The translations under genes and the position numbers were made by a program. From the NCBI GenBank assembly GCA_034112105.1, contig JAWUVZ010000070.1, forward strand, positions 24,672 through 88,671: DNA of 64,000 nt. The letters run 5' to 3'. The notes under the pieces are model-generated. The model was not told the DNA's origin and ran no database searches. It worked only from the letters and a program-made list of their open reading frames with translations. Within the stretch, counting starts at the first letter, position 1; every line of letters starts with the position of its first letter. Shown in pieces: positions 35,445-44,197 of the stretch. Source of the DNA: Glaciecola sp034112105. GTDB taxonomy: Bacteria; Pseudomonadota; Gammaproteobacteria; Enterobacterales; Alteromonadaceae.

Positions 35445-37085
35445 TTAGAGCTTCGCACTAAGCTCTCGAATCGTTGTGTTTAATGTTTCATCATTCAAAG
35501 TATAATCAACCGGCACATCAATTAGATGAACTGCAGGGTCGGCGAGGCAATTTTGTAGGGTTGGGAGGAGCTCTTCTGTTGCCCCAATTCGCCACCCTTT
35601 GCCACCATATGATTCTACATATTTAACGAAATCAGGATTGCCATAGTCTAACCCGTAGTTTTCAAATTTCATGTTTGCTTGTTTCCACTTAATCATTCCG
35701 TAAGCATCGTCACGCAGTATGATCACTACAATATGAAGGTTTAGTCTGACTGCGGTTTCTAGTTCTTGGCTGTTCATCATAAAGCCCCCGTCTCCACAAA
35801 CAGTAATGACTGCTTTTTCTGGGTAGACTAGTTTTGCAGCTATTGCCGAAGGTAGACCAGCTCCCATGGTTGCCAATGCATTATCGAGTAAAACTGTGTT
35901 CGGCAGGTAGGCAGGATAATTTCGAGCAAACCAAATTTTATAAACACCGTTATCTAGTGTAACGATCCCGTCTTTGGGCATTGCTTTTCGGATCTCTCGA
36001 ACAAAACGCTCAGGTAGTATAGGGAAGCGATTATCATCTTCAGAAGCCTTTCTATGAGCTATATAAGCATCGTGAACATCTCTATAAAAATCCAGCGTCC
36101 AGCTATCTTGCGGTTTAATTTTTTCTTTAATTTGCCAAATGCTATTGGCTATATCACCAATTACTTCTAATTGTGGGAAGTAGACAGGGTCCACTGCAGC
36201 CGAATCAAAGTTTATATGAATCACTTTTTGATCATCATCTTCCATAAAGAAAGGGGGCTTTTCAACCACATCGTGTCCAACATTGATAATTAAATCAGCT
36301 CTATCGATAACGCGATGGACAAAATCACCAGATGACAAGGCTGTATTACCCATAAACAGCTTTCCACTCTCATCAAGTACTCCTTTACCCATTTGAGTTG
36401 TAATGTAAGGGATTCCCGTTTTATCGACAAACTCTTGAAGCATTTTAGCGGTAAGCTTGCGATTTGCTCCAGCGCCTATTAATAGAACTGGGGACTTTGC
36501 TTTTTCAATCATATCAACAGCAAGACTAATTGCTTTATATTCTGCAATTGGTCGTCTAGCGACGCTAGGCTTCAGTAACTTCGCGCTAGTAGATTCATCG
36601 GCGATGTCTTCAGGTAGTTCAATATGAACGGCTCCTGGCCGCTCCTCTGATGCAAGTCGAAAAGCTTCTCTGACGACCGATGGTATGCGATCTCCGCTAA
36701 CAACTTGTGTTGTATATTTTGTAATAGGTCGCATCATATCGACTACATCAATGACTTGAAATCGGCCTTGTTTACTGGTCTTTATTGGTTTTTGGCCTGT
36801 TATCATTAGCATTGGCATCGCACCAAGTTGTGCGTATGCAGCCGGGGTTACTAAATTAGTTGCGCCCGGTCCTAATGTTGATAAACAAACTCCTACTTTA
36901 CCAGTCAAGCGCCCATAAGTGGCGGCCATAAAACCAGCACCCTGCTCATGGCGGGTTAAAATAAGCTTGATTGATGAACTACGTAAGGATTCTAATAAAT
37001 CGAGGTTTTCTTCGCCCGGTATACCAAATATATACTCCACGCCCTCTGCTTCAAGCGCCTTTACCATTAAATCAGATGCTTTCAT
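35445..37085 (-). CDS. Acetolactate synthase large-subunit-like ThDP enzyme
   Basis: 546 residues. The PYR domain has GIPGEENLDLLE and the ThDP-activating Glu in RHEQGAGFMAA; the central domain has VLLIGAGANRK; the PP domain has GDGGFMMNSQELETAV for Mg2+ and ThDP. It resembles catabolic acetolactate synthase (AlsS type) more than IlvB: it is shorter, and no regulatory small subunit is adjacent. The product might be acetolactate or an aldehyde from a 2-oxo acid, which would feed the aldehyde dehydrogenase next to it. That pathway is inference. AAAGG-like sequence (revcomp TTTCCTTTTT) precedes the ATG. Confidence 0.88.
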   Translation of the reverse strand: MKASDLMVKALEAEGVEYIFGIPGEENLDLLESLRSSSIKLILTRHEQGAGFMAATYGRLTGKVGVCLSTLGPGATNLVTPAAYAQLGAMPMLMITGQKPIKTSKQGRFQVIDVVDMMRPITKYTTQVVSGDRIPSVVREAFRLASEERPGAVHIELPEDIADESTSAKLLKPSVARRPIAEYKAISLAVDMIEKAKSPVLLIGAGANRKLTAKMLQEFVDKTGIPYITTQMGKGVLDESGKLFMGNTALSSGDFVHRVIDRADLIINVGHDVVEKPPFFMEDDDQKVIHINFDSAAVDPVYFPQLEVIGDIANSIWQIKEKIKPQDSWTLDFYRDVHDAYIAHRKASEDDNRFPILPERFVREIRKAMPKDGIVTLDNGVYKIWFARNYPAYLPNTVLLDNALATMGAGLPSAIAAKLVYPEKAVITVCGDGGFMMNSQELETAVRLNLHIVVIILRDDAYGMIKWKQANMKFENYGLDYGNPDFVKYVESYGGKGWRIGATEELLPTLQNCLADPAVHLIDVPVDYTLNDETLNTTIRELSAKL

Positions 37086-37202
37086 AACTTTCCTTTTTCT
37101 TAACTAAGTGTCTAGTATAGACAGGTAAATTCAATTTACATATTCAGTTTAAGAATAAAGTATTAAGCTAAGCTTTCATTAGTGGTGCATATGATCGATA
37201 TT

Positions 37203-37814
37203 TTAATACTGTGGCTCAGGCAATACCGTGGCTGTCATTAAAAGCACATTTTCTCTCGGTGCGTCTTGAAAACGAATAATTGCCTTATATTCAGTCTCAA
37301 CTAAAGCAATTTTATCAAGGACAGCAGCGCCTTCAACAACACTACCGAAAACTGTGTAGCCCCAATTTTTCCCTGGATCTAAATTGTTATTATCTTTCAT
37401 ATTAAAAAAGAATTGGCGTTTGGCTGAATGCGGATCATCTTCTCTTGCCATAGCAATGCTGTGTAAATCATTTTTCAGTCCATTTCCAGATTCATTGATA
37501 ATCGAACGACTAGCTTTCTTCTCCTGGTATTCCGCGTCGTAACCACCGCCTTGTATAATATAACCAGGAATAACGCGATGAAATAACGTGTTATCAAATT
37601 GGCCTCTTTTAACATAACTTAAGAAGTTATTTACGGTAGCGGGTGCTTTTCTTCTATTCAACTCAATCACTATATTACCCAAGCTAGTTTCAAACATTAC
37701 CAATGGATAATAATTATCTTTTTGAATATTCTCTCCGGTTTGTCTTGGTGTGTTTGCCGTTACGCTAAAACTCAAAATCGCAAGCATGAAAAATGAATAT
37801 ATCGATTTGGCCAT
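37203..37814 (-). CDS. Exported cyclophilin-type peptidyl-prolyl isomerase
   Basis: 203 residues from the ATG at 37814 (AAGG upstream). A signal peptide (about 1-21, ending SVTA-NT) is followed by a cyclophilin domain: VMFETSLGNIVIELN, FHRVIPGYIIQGG with the catalytic Arg, and RQFFFNMKDNNNLD. It is a periplasmic cis-trans prolyl isomerase of the PpiA type. It starts one base beyond the rlmG stop, so the two genes are translationally close and likely co-transcribed. Confidence 0.9.
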   Translation of the reverse strand: MAKSIYSFFMLAILSFSVTANTPRQTGENIQKDNYYPLVMFETSLGNIVIELNRRKAPATVNNFLSYVKRGQFDNTLFHRVIPGYIIQGGGYDAEYQEKKASRSIINESGNGLKNDLHSIAMAREDDPHSAKRQFFFNMKDNNNLDPGKNWGYTVFGSVVEGAAVLDKIALVETEYKAIIRFQDAPRENVLLMTATVLPEPQY

Positions 37815-37815
37815 G

Positions 37816-38988
37816 TTATTGCCTTGCTTTGTACGTTGATAAAATACTGAACTTCTTATTACTATCAATGACTTCATACCCACCAAACAGTTTCTTTAAC
37901 TTAATTGGGTAATCTAAATGACGATTACCCACAATTCTCAATTCACCACCATGTTTTAGTGCTTTTTTTGCATCGGTGAACATTTGATATGCAACGTGAT
38001 CCGTAATCGTATTTTGTTGATGAAAGGGAGGGTTACACAATACAATGTCGTAATTCGACGATGCAAATTTCAACGGCTCTTCCAAGCAATTACTAACGAT
38101 AAAAGTTGCTCGCTCCTCACTACCGATGTGATCAATAACGTTTTGTCTTGCAGATTCAACAGCCATAAAAGATTCATCGACGAAAGTGACATGCGCTGTT
38201 TTGTTCTGGTCTAACATAGACACACCTATTACGCCGTTACCGCAGCCCAAATCAATAACGCGTTTGTTGAGTGCATTAGGTAGATTTTTCAGCAATATTC
38301 TTGCGCCAATATCTAAATGCTCACGACAAAAAACATTAGCATGGTTGCTAAGAGTGAATGGAATTAGTGGGTCAGATACAATTGTAGGATAGGGAGATGT
38401 TTCTGTCTTAATACCCACATATTTAGCAAAAATAAGTCTGGCTTTCTTTTTTGCCAAAGATGTTGTTGTGGCGCCAATGTACTTTTCAAATAATTTTAAA
38501 ACAGAATTTTGCACTGTCTTTACTTTTCCAGCTGCAATAATTGTTGTATTCACATCCAAGACAGACTGCAGAGTGATGAGTTGTTGTTCCAACAAAGCAA
38601 GTGAGCGTGGAATTTTAATTAGTACTACTTTTGCTTTGGCAGCAATAACTTCGGTGAGGTCAGTAAGTGCATCACAGAATTCGACATTCGCGGTGTCAAA
38701 CCCATTTATCATAAGATTCGTCATCACACTTTTATGAGAAATCCATGAATCGGAAATGAATACTGGTTTTTTATGATTAAACCAACAAGTCAATGCACCA
38801 AAATCATCATTAATTATAAGTAGAGGTGTGTCTTTGTTTGAAGCATCGGCTAATAATGAGCAATTCTCTACATGTTCAATAATATATTCATCTGCCCCAT
38901 CCCATGCTTGAAGACTCACATGCTGATACTTTGCGGGGTAACGTTCTAAATGTAAACTGCGCTCAAATGCAGTAAAATGTGTATTCAT
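37816..38988 (-). CDS. rlmG: 23S rRNA m2G1835 methyltransferase RlmG
   Basis: 390 residues from the ATG at 38988, where MNTHFTAFERSLHLERYPA fits the E. coli start and GAG lies upstream; a start at 39018 adds unconserved residues. An N-terminal degenerate methyltransferase domain is followed by the catalytic one, with SAM motif DLGCGNGVIGVSML and NPPFHQ. It methylates G1835 of 23S rRNA. Two repeat copies lie inside: NKDTPLLIIND near residue 52, and GVSM right after GCGNGVI, where E. coli has GLTL. The second sits in a functional motif and keeps the protein length, so it arose by substitution, not insertion. Confidence 0.95.
   Translation of the reverse strand: MNTHFTAFERSLHLERYPAKYQHVSLQAWDGADEYIIEHVENCSLLADASNKDTPLLIINDDFGALTCWFNHKKPVFISDSWISHKSVMTNLMINGFDTANVEFCDALTDLTEVIAAKAKVVLIKIPRSLALLEQQLITLQSVLDVNTTIIAAGKVKTVQNSVLKLFEKYIGATTTSLAKKKARLIFAKYVGIKTETSPYPTIVSDPLIPFTLSNHANVFCREHLDIGARILLKNLPNALNKRVIDLGCGNGVIGVSMLDQNKTAHVTFVDESFMAVESARQNVIDHIGSEERATFIVSNCLEEPLKFASSNYDIVLCNPPFHQQNTITDHVAYQMFTDAKKALKHGGELRIVGNRHLDYPIKLKKLFGGYEVIDSNKKFSILSTYKARQ
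38219..38227 (+). repeat. Repeat copy inside the RlmG SAM-binding motif region
   Basis: GACACACCT on the plus strand; in the gene it reads AATAGGTGTGTCTATG, encoding IGVSM directly after GCGNGV. Confidence 0.75.
38824..38832 (-). repeat. In-gene repeat copy in rlmG
   Basis: AGGTGTGTCTTTGTTTG on the plus strand, the extended in-gene form, encoding NKDTP before the conserved LLIIND strand. Confidence 0.8.
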
Positions 38989-39041
38989 TGAATTACTCGT
39001 TTTGTTGACCTTGAGCAACTTTACCCAATTTTTGAGATTTT

Positions 39042-39650
39042 ATGCAGCAATGTCTTTTTTTCAATCCTAATTCGCAGAGTCTACCCTTGGCTGACGCAAA
39101 GGTACAATATTTAGCGAATTGGCTCGATAATGAAACAGCAGATTCGTTGTTATATCTATTTCAGCGTGAGTTGGATTGGAGTGAGGGTGAAATAAAAATG
39201 TTTGGTAAAAAGATAAAAATCCCTCGTTTACAAGCCTGGTATGGTGATCCAGGAACTAACTATGAGTATTCGGGAGTCATCATGTCTTCAATTCCTTGGC
39301 ACGATGAATTGCACAAATTGAAAACTAGATGTGAGCGTCAATGTGGCTCAGCATTTAACTCAGTCCTCGCAAATTTGTATAGACATGGTCAAGATAGCAT
39401 GGGTATGCACTCTGATGATGAACCTGAATTAGGTAGTGAACCGCTCATTGCTTCAGTTTCTTTGGGGGAAGTAAGAAATTTTGATTTCAAGCATAAATTT
39501 AATGGTGAAAAATTTAGGTTGCCGTTAGAGCATGGCTCTTTATTAATTATGAGTGGTAAAACTCAAAAAAATTGGCAACATGGGATCGCCAAGACGAAGA
39601 AACAGGTCGCCCCCCGGATTAATTTTACTTTCAGAAAAATTCTTCGGTAG
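39042..39650 (+). CDS. AlkB-type 2-oxoglutarate/Fe(II) dioxygenase
   Basis: 202 residues. MGMHSDDEPELG carries the HxD iron ligands, WQHGIAKTKK the distal His, and PRINFTFR the 2-oxoglutarate-binding Arg; RLQAWYGDPG and the conserved N-terminal KIPRLQ point to the ALKBH2/3-like bacterial AlkB group. Expected role is oxidative reversal of alkylation damage in DNA or RNA. It is divergent from rlmG, with 53 bases between the starts. A reverse repeat copy follows at 39694. Confidence 0.9.
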   Translation: MQQCLFFNPNSQSLPLADAKVQYLANWLDNETADSLLYLFQRELDWSEGEIKMFGKKIKIPRLQAWYGDPGTNYEYSGVIMSSIPWHDELHKLKTRCERQCGSAFNSVLANLYRHGQDSMGMHSDDEPELGSEPLIASVSLGEVRNFDFKHKFNGEKFRLPLEHGSLLIMSGKTQKNWQHGIAKTKKQVAPRINFTFRKILR

Positions 39651-39693
39651 CAAAATTATCTACTTCTTTGAGTTGCCAAATTTTTGACTTGAG

Positions 39694-39702
39694 AGGTGTG
39701 TC
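39694..39702 (-). repeat. Repeat copy between alkB-like gene and bolA
   Basis: AGGTGTGTCTTTATT, extended intergenic form. A degenerate copy (AAAGACACATC) lies at 39762-39772 in opposite orientation. Confidence 0.7.
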
Positions 39703-39823
39703 TTTATTACGAGGTTTCAAACCAACTTTTAGCTGTGGCTTGTTTACGCAATTGTTGCGCTAAAGACACATCAATTTTAGAATGTAGATAAATACGAACG
39801 ACGACATTAAATAGAGAGAAGTG

Positions 39824-40138
39824 ATGACAGTAGAGCAAGGTATTATCGATAAACTAAATAAAAATTTTCAAATGTCATATCTGGAAGTATTAAATGAAAG
39901 TCACTTGCATAATGTGCCAGTAGACTCTGAAACTCATTTTAAAGTGACAATTGTTTCGAGTGATTTCGAAGGTAGACGGTTGATTCAACGACAGCGGTTA
40001 GTAAATCAATTATTGTCTGAAGAACTGGCCGGATCAGTTCATGCGTTGGCTCAGCACACGTATACCTTAGAAGAATGGAATAAGAAAAATGGTATATCTC
40101 CAGATTCTCCAAATTGTTTGGGTGGCGGTTCAAAATAA
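39824..40138 (+). CDS. bolA: BolA family protein
   Basis: 104 residues from the ATG at 39824 (AGAGAGAAGTG before it; a GTG three bases earlier is the alternative). YLEVLNESHLHNVP, ETHFKVTIVS, RLVNQLLSEEL and VHALAQHTYTLEEW follow E. coli BolA throughout, including the invariant His. BolA proteins pair with monothiol glutaredoxins in Fe-S handling and in E. coli affect morphology and biofilm genes. It stands alone between the AlkB-like and SulP genes. Confidence 0.93.
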   Translation: MTVEQGIIDKLNKNFQMSYLEVLNESHLHNVPVDSETHFKVTIVSSDFEGRRLIQRQRLVNQLLSEELAGSVHALAQHTYTLEEWNKKNGISPDSPNCLGGGSK

Positions 40139-40235
40139 AATCGTAATAAGAGATACGTTTTAACATTCTGTTAAAAGAAATTATGTTCATTATCTGCTAG
40201 ACTCGCGACAGTTTTGAAACAATAGAAATGTGAAT

Positions 40236-41801
40236 ATGTTTAATTTGATAAATGGTACGAAAGGGAATGTTAAAAATGACATTCTTTCTGGTATCACTGT
40301 TGCTTTTGCTTTGGTTCCCGAAGCAGTGGCATTTGCGTTCGTCGCTGGTGTTGAGCCAATGGTCGGTCTATACGCAGCCTTCATGATGGGCTTAATTACG
40401 TCAGCAATAGGTGGTCGCCCGGGTATGATTTCTGGCGCAACTGGAGCGATGGCAGTAGTAATGGTTGCTCTTGTTGCTCAACATGGCGTCCAATATTTAT
40501 TCGCAGCTGTACTGCTGGCAGGATTACTCCAAATCATGGCTGGTATATTTAAGCTTGGCAAGTTCATTCGCTTAGTGCCTTATCCCGTTATGCTTGGATT
40601 CGTCAATGGCTTAGCGATTGTTATCTTTTTGGCGCAATTAGGTCAGTTTAAAATTACTAATTCTCTCGGCCAGCTAGAATGGATGAGCGGAACTGTGATG
40701 TATATAATGCTTGGATTGGTCGTTTTGACTATGGCTATAATTTATCTTTTACCAAAATTAACTACAGCGATACCTGCTTCTCTGGTTGCCATTGTTGGTG
40801 TTACAGCACTAGTTCATGGCCTAGATTTAGACGCTAGAACAGTTATCGATTTCGTCCGCGATATGGCTCCAGAAGCACAAAAAGATTCAGTTACTTTAGC
40901 AGGTGAATTGCCAACTTTCGCTATCCCAATAGTGCCTTTTACACTTCAAACACTGTATATTATTTTACCAACCGCGGTTATTTTGTCGCTTGTTGGTCTT
41001 ATTGAATCGTTACTGACGTTATCACTTATCGATGAAATGACTGATACTCGAGGTCAGGGAAATCAAGAATGTGTGGGCCAAGGTGTAGCAAATACTGTGA
41101 ATGGTTTCTTTGGTGGGATGGGCGGATGCGCGATGATTGGCCAAAGTATGATCAATATAAACTCAGGTGGCCGTGGACGCTTATCTGGCATCACTGCCGC
41201 ATTGGTCTTACTTGGCTTTATTCTATTCGCTGCGCCTCTTATTGAAATGGTTCCGTTAGCGGCTCTGGTGGGCGTTATGTTCGTCGTCGTTATTGCAACG
41301 TTCGAATGGGCCTCTTTTAGAATTGTACGTGGCGTTAATAAAGAAGATGCTTTTGTTTTATTTCTGGTTACCGGTGTCACAGTTGCCGTTGATTTGGCTA
41401 TAGCTGTTATTGTCGGCGTAATAGTCTCGGCCCTTGTATTTGAATGGAAGCATGCAACACATATGATTGCGAATACCAATACAGATGATGATGGCTGGAA
41501 AGTTTACGATTTAGACGGTCCATTGTTCTTTGGTTCGGTAACTCATTTTAGAGAGATTTTCGATCCACAGAATGATCCTGGTGACGTGGTTATCGATTTT
41601 CGAGAGTCAAGAATCTGGGACTCTTCAGGTATTGATGCATTAGATGGTCTTGCCGATAAATACAAAGAACAAGGCAAAAAATTGCATATTAGGCATATCA
41701 GCCCTGAATGCAGAGTTTTACTTAAGAAGGCAGGCGCATACGTCGAAATTAACGTAAATGAAGACCCTCGATATCGTGTTGTTTCAGATACGCTGGGCTA
41801 G
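40236..41801 (+). CDS. SulP/SLC26-family anion transporter with STAS domain
   Basis: 521 residues. DILSGITVAFALVPEAVAFAFVAGVEP is the family N-terminal signature, followed by about ten to twelve more hydrophobic segments, including FVNGLAIVIFLAQLGQF and GGMGGCAMIGQSMININSGGRGRLSG. The C-terminal STAS domain (about 420-515) has DGPLFFGSVTHF and DFRESRIWDSSGIDAL. Substrates in this family include sulfate, bicarbonate and dicarboxylates; which applies is unknown. A GTG at 40230 is an alternative start. A short hairpin terminator follows. Confidence 0.93.
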   Translation: MFNLINGTKGNVKNDILSGITVAFALVPEAVAFAFVAGVEPMVGLYAAFMMGLITSAIGGRPGMISGATGAMAVVMVALVAQHGVQYLFAAVLLAGLLQIMAGIFKLGKFIRLVPYPVMLGFVNGLAIVIFLAQLGQFKITNSLGQLEWMSGTVMYIMLGLVVLTMAIIYLLPKLTTAIPASLVAIVGVTALVHGLDLDARTVIDFVRDMAPEAQKDSVTLAGELPTFAIPIVPFTLQTLYIILPTAVILSLVGLIESLLTLSLIDEMTDTRGQGNQECVGQGVANTVNGFFGGMGGCAMIGQSMININSGGRGRLSGITAALVLLGFILFAAPLIEMVPLAALVGVMFVVVIATFEWASFRIVRGVNKEDAFVLFLVTGVTVAVDLAIAVIVGVIVSALVFEWKHATHMIANTNTDDDGWKVYDLDGPLFFGSVTHFREIFDPQNDPGDVVIDFRESRIWDSSGIDALDGLADKYKEQGKKLHIRHISPECRVLLKKAGAYVEINVNEDPRYRVVSDTLG

Positions 41802-41841
41802 TATAGAAAATCAATTACTAATCACTTAGAAGTCGTAAAAC

Positions 41842-41860
41842 AGGGAGCGTCTCGCTCCCT
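41842..41860 (+). terminator. Hairpin terminator after the SulP gene
   Basis: 8-bp stem (AGGGAGCG / CGCTCCCT) with a 3-base loop, then TCTTG. Lies between convergent genes. Confidence 0.75.
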
Positions 41861-41891
41861 TCTTGATTTCCTGAAGTTAAATTTACAAAGG

Positions 41892-42167
41892 TTAACCTCG
41901 GTATAACGTTTTTATAAGATGAAACCCAAATTGAGTTTTTATAGGCCCATGAACCGTCAATATCTCTTGTTTAAATACGACGTTTTCAAATGCCTTTACC
42001 ATGTCTCCACGACGAAACTCACCTAAATCTCCCCCTTTCTTTGCCGATGGGCATAGGCTATATTTCTTGGCCAACGTTTGAAAATTAACGCCTTTGTCTA
42101 ATTGAATTTTAATGCTTTGGGCTTCTTCTTTAGTTTTGACTAATATATGACATGCACTTGCTTTCAT
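41892..42167 (-). CDS. ppiC: Parvulin-type peptidyl-prolyl isomerase PpiC
   Basis: 91 residues, single parvulin domain, very like E. coli PpiC: ACHILVKTKEEAQ, FQTLAKKYSLCPSAKKGGDL, GEFRRGDMVKAFENVVF and the end TQFGFHLIKTLYRG. It is a cytoplasmic prolyl cis-trans isomerase, with no signal peptide. It follows the lipoprotein methyltransferase gene by 14 bases on the same strand. Confidence 0.94.
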   Translation of the reverse strand: MKASACHILVKTKEEAQSIKIQLDKGVNFQTLAKKYSLCPSAKKGGDLGEFRRGDMVKAFENVVFKQEILTVHGPIKTQFGFHLIKTLYRG

Positions 42168-42181
42168 ATTTCCAAGTTACC

Positions 42182-43120
42182 TTATTGCACTTTTTTAAAT
42201 AAAAGAGTCATACGAGTTGATTCGCCAATTGCGTTCACTTTGTCTTTTAATATTGGATCATCACTTGTGCCGTTGTACGAGGGAGGAAGTCTCCATACAG
42301 CATCGTTTTCCGTTGGAACATCATTTGCATTTTCGTTAAAATTAGCCTCACTAACTAGTTCAAAGCCTGCTTTTTTAAATATTTCTATTACCGCCGATTT
42401 CTTTAAGTAACCAGCGCTACCATCTGCCCATTTATCTAGATTTGTCTCTGGTGCTTGATGTTGAACAACACCAACCAATCCATCATCTTTAAGTAGTACT
42501 TTTGCCGCAGCTAATGCCTCAGTCATTGTGCCAGCTTCACTTTCGAATCGGTTTAAGTTGTGCAGCGCTCTTATAAATAGTACACGGTCAACTGTCCCAG
42601 ATAATTCATCTGGTGGTGTGTTAAAAGTAAAGCCAATTGATTTTGGCGCTTCTTCTGCAAATTCGCCGACCATATCGGGAAATTTTGCTGTTCGTTCAAT
42701 TGCTTTTTGGATACCTTCTTCAGAGAAGAAACCAAATCGAGGCCACATATCATCGTTATAATTAATGCCGTACAACTGGCCACCAGCGCCTAGATAATGG
42801 GCTAGAATTTTTGAATACCAACCACCGCCAGGCAGTGCTTCGGCAACCGTCATTCCTTGAGCTATCTGGAAAAATTCAAGTGTCTGCATGGGGTTGCGTG
42901 CGTCGTCTCTTGATTTATCTTCATTACTACGATTTTCTATAGCGTTAAATAGCATTCCTGTCTCGATTGCAGGAGTAGCGTCTTCTAAAGTTGTACCTTG
43001 ACGTGCCTTTTGAGCTCCGGGCTCAGTGCTTTTCATTTCTTCTTTAGGCCGTTCCGAACAACCAAGCGTCGCGATAAGTGCTAATGCACATGTGGATGAA
43101 ATGGCTGATTTTTTAAACAT
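42182..43120 (-). CDS. Lipoprotein with class I SAM-methyltransferase-like fold
   Basis: 312 residues from the ATG at 43120 (AAGGA upstream). The N-terminus is a lipoprotein signal, LALIATLGC-SE, so the mature protein should be in the envelope. The rest looks like a class I methyltransferase: MTVAEALPGGGWYSKILAHYLGA (motif I position, but without the usual GxGxG), VDRVLFIRALHNL, and AAAKVLLKDDGLVGVVQH. SAM is not expected in the periplasm, so either the fold binds something else or the signal is misread. Similar exported predicted methyltransferases occur in other Proteobacteria. Co-directional with ppiC. Confidence 0.8.
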   Translation of the reverse strand: MFKKSAISSTCALALIATLGCSERPKEEMKSTEPGAQKARQGTTLEDATPAIETGMLFNAIENRSNEDKSRDDARNPMQTLEFFQIAQGMTVAEALPGGGWYSKILAHYLGAGGQLYGINYNDDMWPRFGFFSEEGIQKAIERTAKFPDMVGEFAEEAPKSIGFTFNTPPDELSGTVDRVLFIRALHNLNRFESEAGTMTEALAAAKVLLKDDGLVGVVQHQAPETNLDKWADGSAGYLKKSAVIEIFKKAGFELVSEANFNENANDVPTENDAVWRLPPSYNGTSDDPILKDKVNAIGESTRMTLLFKKVQ

Positions 43121-43190
43121 GATAATCCTTATTGGTGTCAAAATTTTTGTATGTTATCGCATTTGCTTTATAGCTAAGATTGATGATCAA

Positions 43191-43895
43191 TTATTGTTGT
43201 TGGCTAAGCCAATTAACTAAATCTACAATATCTTGTGCGGTCATATCTCTTGAAAACTTAGCTTGATACTTGCCGTTCACAATAACATTCGGAACCCCTT
43301 TTAAATGCTCCTTAAATTGGTCTATTTCATCATTATTCTGCGTAAACGCTTCCGTCACCTCTGCTTTGTTTAATGTATTTTCAAAATCGGTTATTGATAC
43401 GGCTGAATTAAATAATTCTTTCAGATCTGCAAGACCTTCTATTTTTTTTCCTTGCTTATGGATATGTGCAAATATTGCTGCATTCATTGATTCCTCCAAA
43501 CCTAACGCTCTGCCGACAAGCATCGCCTGAGTTGCTTGCTCTTGAATTTCTGGTGTCGTAAACTTCATAAAATTAACATGAACTTTTCGAAATTTTACAT
43601 CACTATCCAATTTTGACTTTATTTTATTAGCTAACGTTTCAAAGCGATAGCACGCAGGGCACCAAAATGAAAAATACTCGACTATTTCCTGTTGCTCAGA
43701 TGGTGTATCAGCAATAATGTTGTAATGAGTACCTTGTACCCATTTTACTGGTAATAGCGGCGATAGTGCCTGCTTTGATCCCGCTTCAGCTTCACTAATC
43801 GTTGGGCTTGAATGCGTTGGAGGTGCTTCAGAGCATCCTACAATTGCTATACTTAATAGTAACGTTACAAAAAATACGATTGAAGTCTTTGTCAT
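43191..43895 (-). CDS. DsbA-like thiol:disulfide oxidoreductase, lipoprotein form
   Basis: 234 residues from the ATG at 43895 (AGGAAA upstream). A lipoprotein signal ends SIAIVGC-SE; a thioredoxin fold follows with YFSFWCPACYRFE and the cis-Pro loop LKGVPNVIVNGKY. It is a clear paralogue of the dsbA at 44198, sharing WxxGTHY, FSFWCPACY, GVPN and NGKYQA patterns. Likely membrane-tethered oxidation or isomerisation of exported proteins. The two genes are separated by a strong repeat hairpin, so probably separate transcripts. Confidence 0.88.
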   Translation of the reverse strand: MTKTSIVFFVTLLLSIAIVGCSEAPPTHSSPTISEAEAGSKQALSPLLPVKWVQGTHYNIIADTPSEQQEIVEYFSFWCPACYRFETLANKIKSKLDSDVKFRKVHVNFMKFTTPEIQEQATQAMLVGRALGLEESMNAAIFAHIHKQGKKIEGLADLKELFNSAVSITDFENTLNKAEVTEAFTQNNDEIDQFKEHLKGVPNVIVNGKYQAKFSRDMTAQDIVDLVNWLSQQQ

Positions 43896-43989
43896 TTTAT
43901 TTCCTAAAATAAATTTCATTAGTTGAGCCACTGATTATAGATGCTTTTTAGTAATGGTAAACCCATTCGGTGCAATTGCATAAAGTCTC

Positions 43990-44056
43990 AAAAATCAGTG
44001 AATAAAGACACACCTATTTTATGCTAAATAAGGTGTGTCTTTATTCACTGATTTTT
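43990..44056. repeat. Perfect 26-bp inverted repeat built on two GACACACCT copies
   Basis: 43990-44015 is the exact reverse complement of 44031-44056, with a 15-base loop. The cores are 44007-44015 and 44031-44039, and pairing extends 17 bases beyond the cores (AATAAA and CAGTG parts included). It lies between the two dsbA paralogues and may act as a transcription barrier. Confidence 0.9.
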
Positions 44057-44122
44057 AAAATTAAGGCGTTGGGCAAAAGTTTCTGTCAAAAACCTCTAAC
44101 ATTTATCTTTAATATTGGAAAC

Positions 44123-44146
44123 AGGTGTGTCCTTATTCAGGATTTG
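44123..44146 (-). repeat. Repeat copy with extended flank before the dsbA terminator
   Basis: AGGTGTGTC at 44123-44131 followed by CTTATTCAGGATTT, the same 23 bases as at 15415. In both places a GCAAAAAAAAG tract and a terminator stem come next. Confidence 0.8.
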
Positions 44147-44155
44147 GAAGCAAAA

Positions 44156-44177
44156 AAAAGGACCTTGCGGTCCTTTT
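44156..44177 (-). terminator. Intrinsic terminator of dsbA
   Basis: 9-bp stem (AAAAGGACC / GGTCCTTTT), 4-base loop, followed on the minus strand by a U-rich run. Confidence 0.9.
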
Positions 44178-44197
44178 CGTATAAATTGTGCTTGTTA

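Noticed and set aside
43990..44056. CRISPR-like array or insertion-sequence ends in the inverted repeats
   Set aside because: There is only one palindrome per site, without spacers, transposase between the arms or target duplications.
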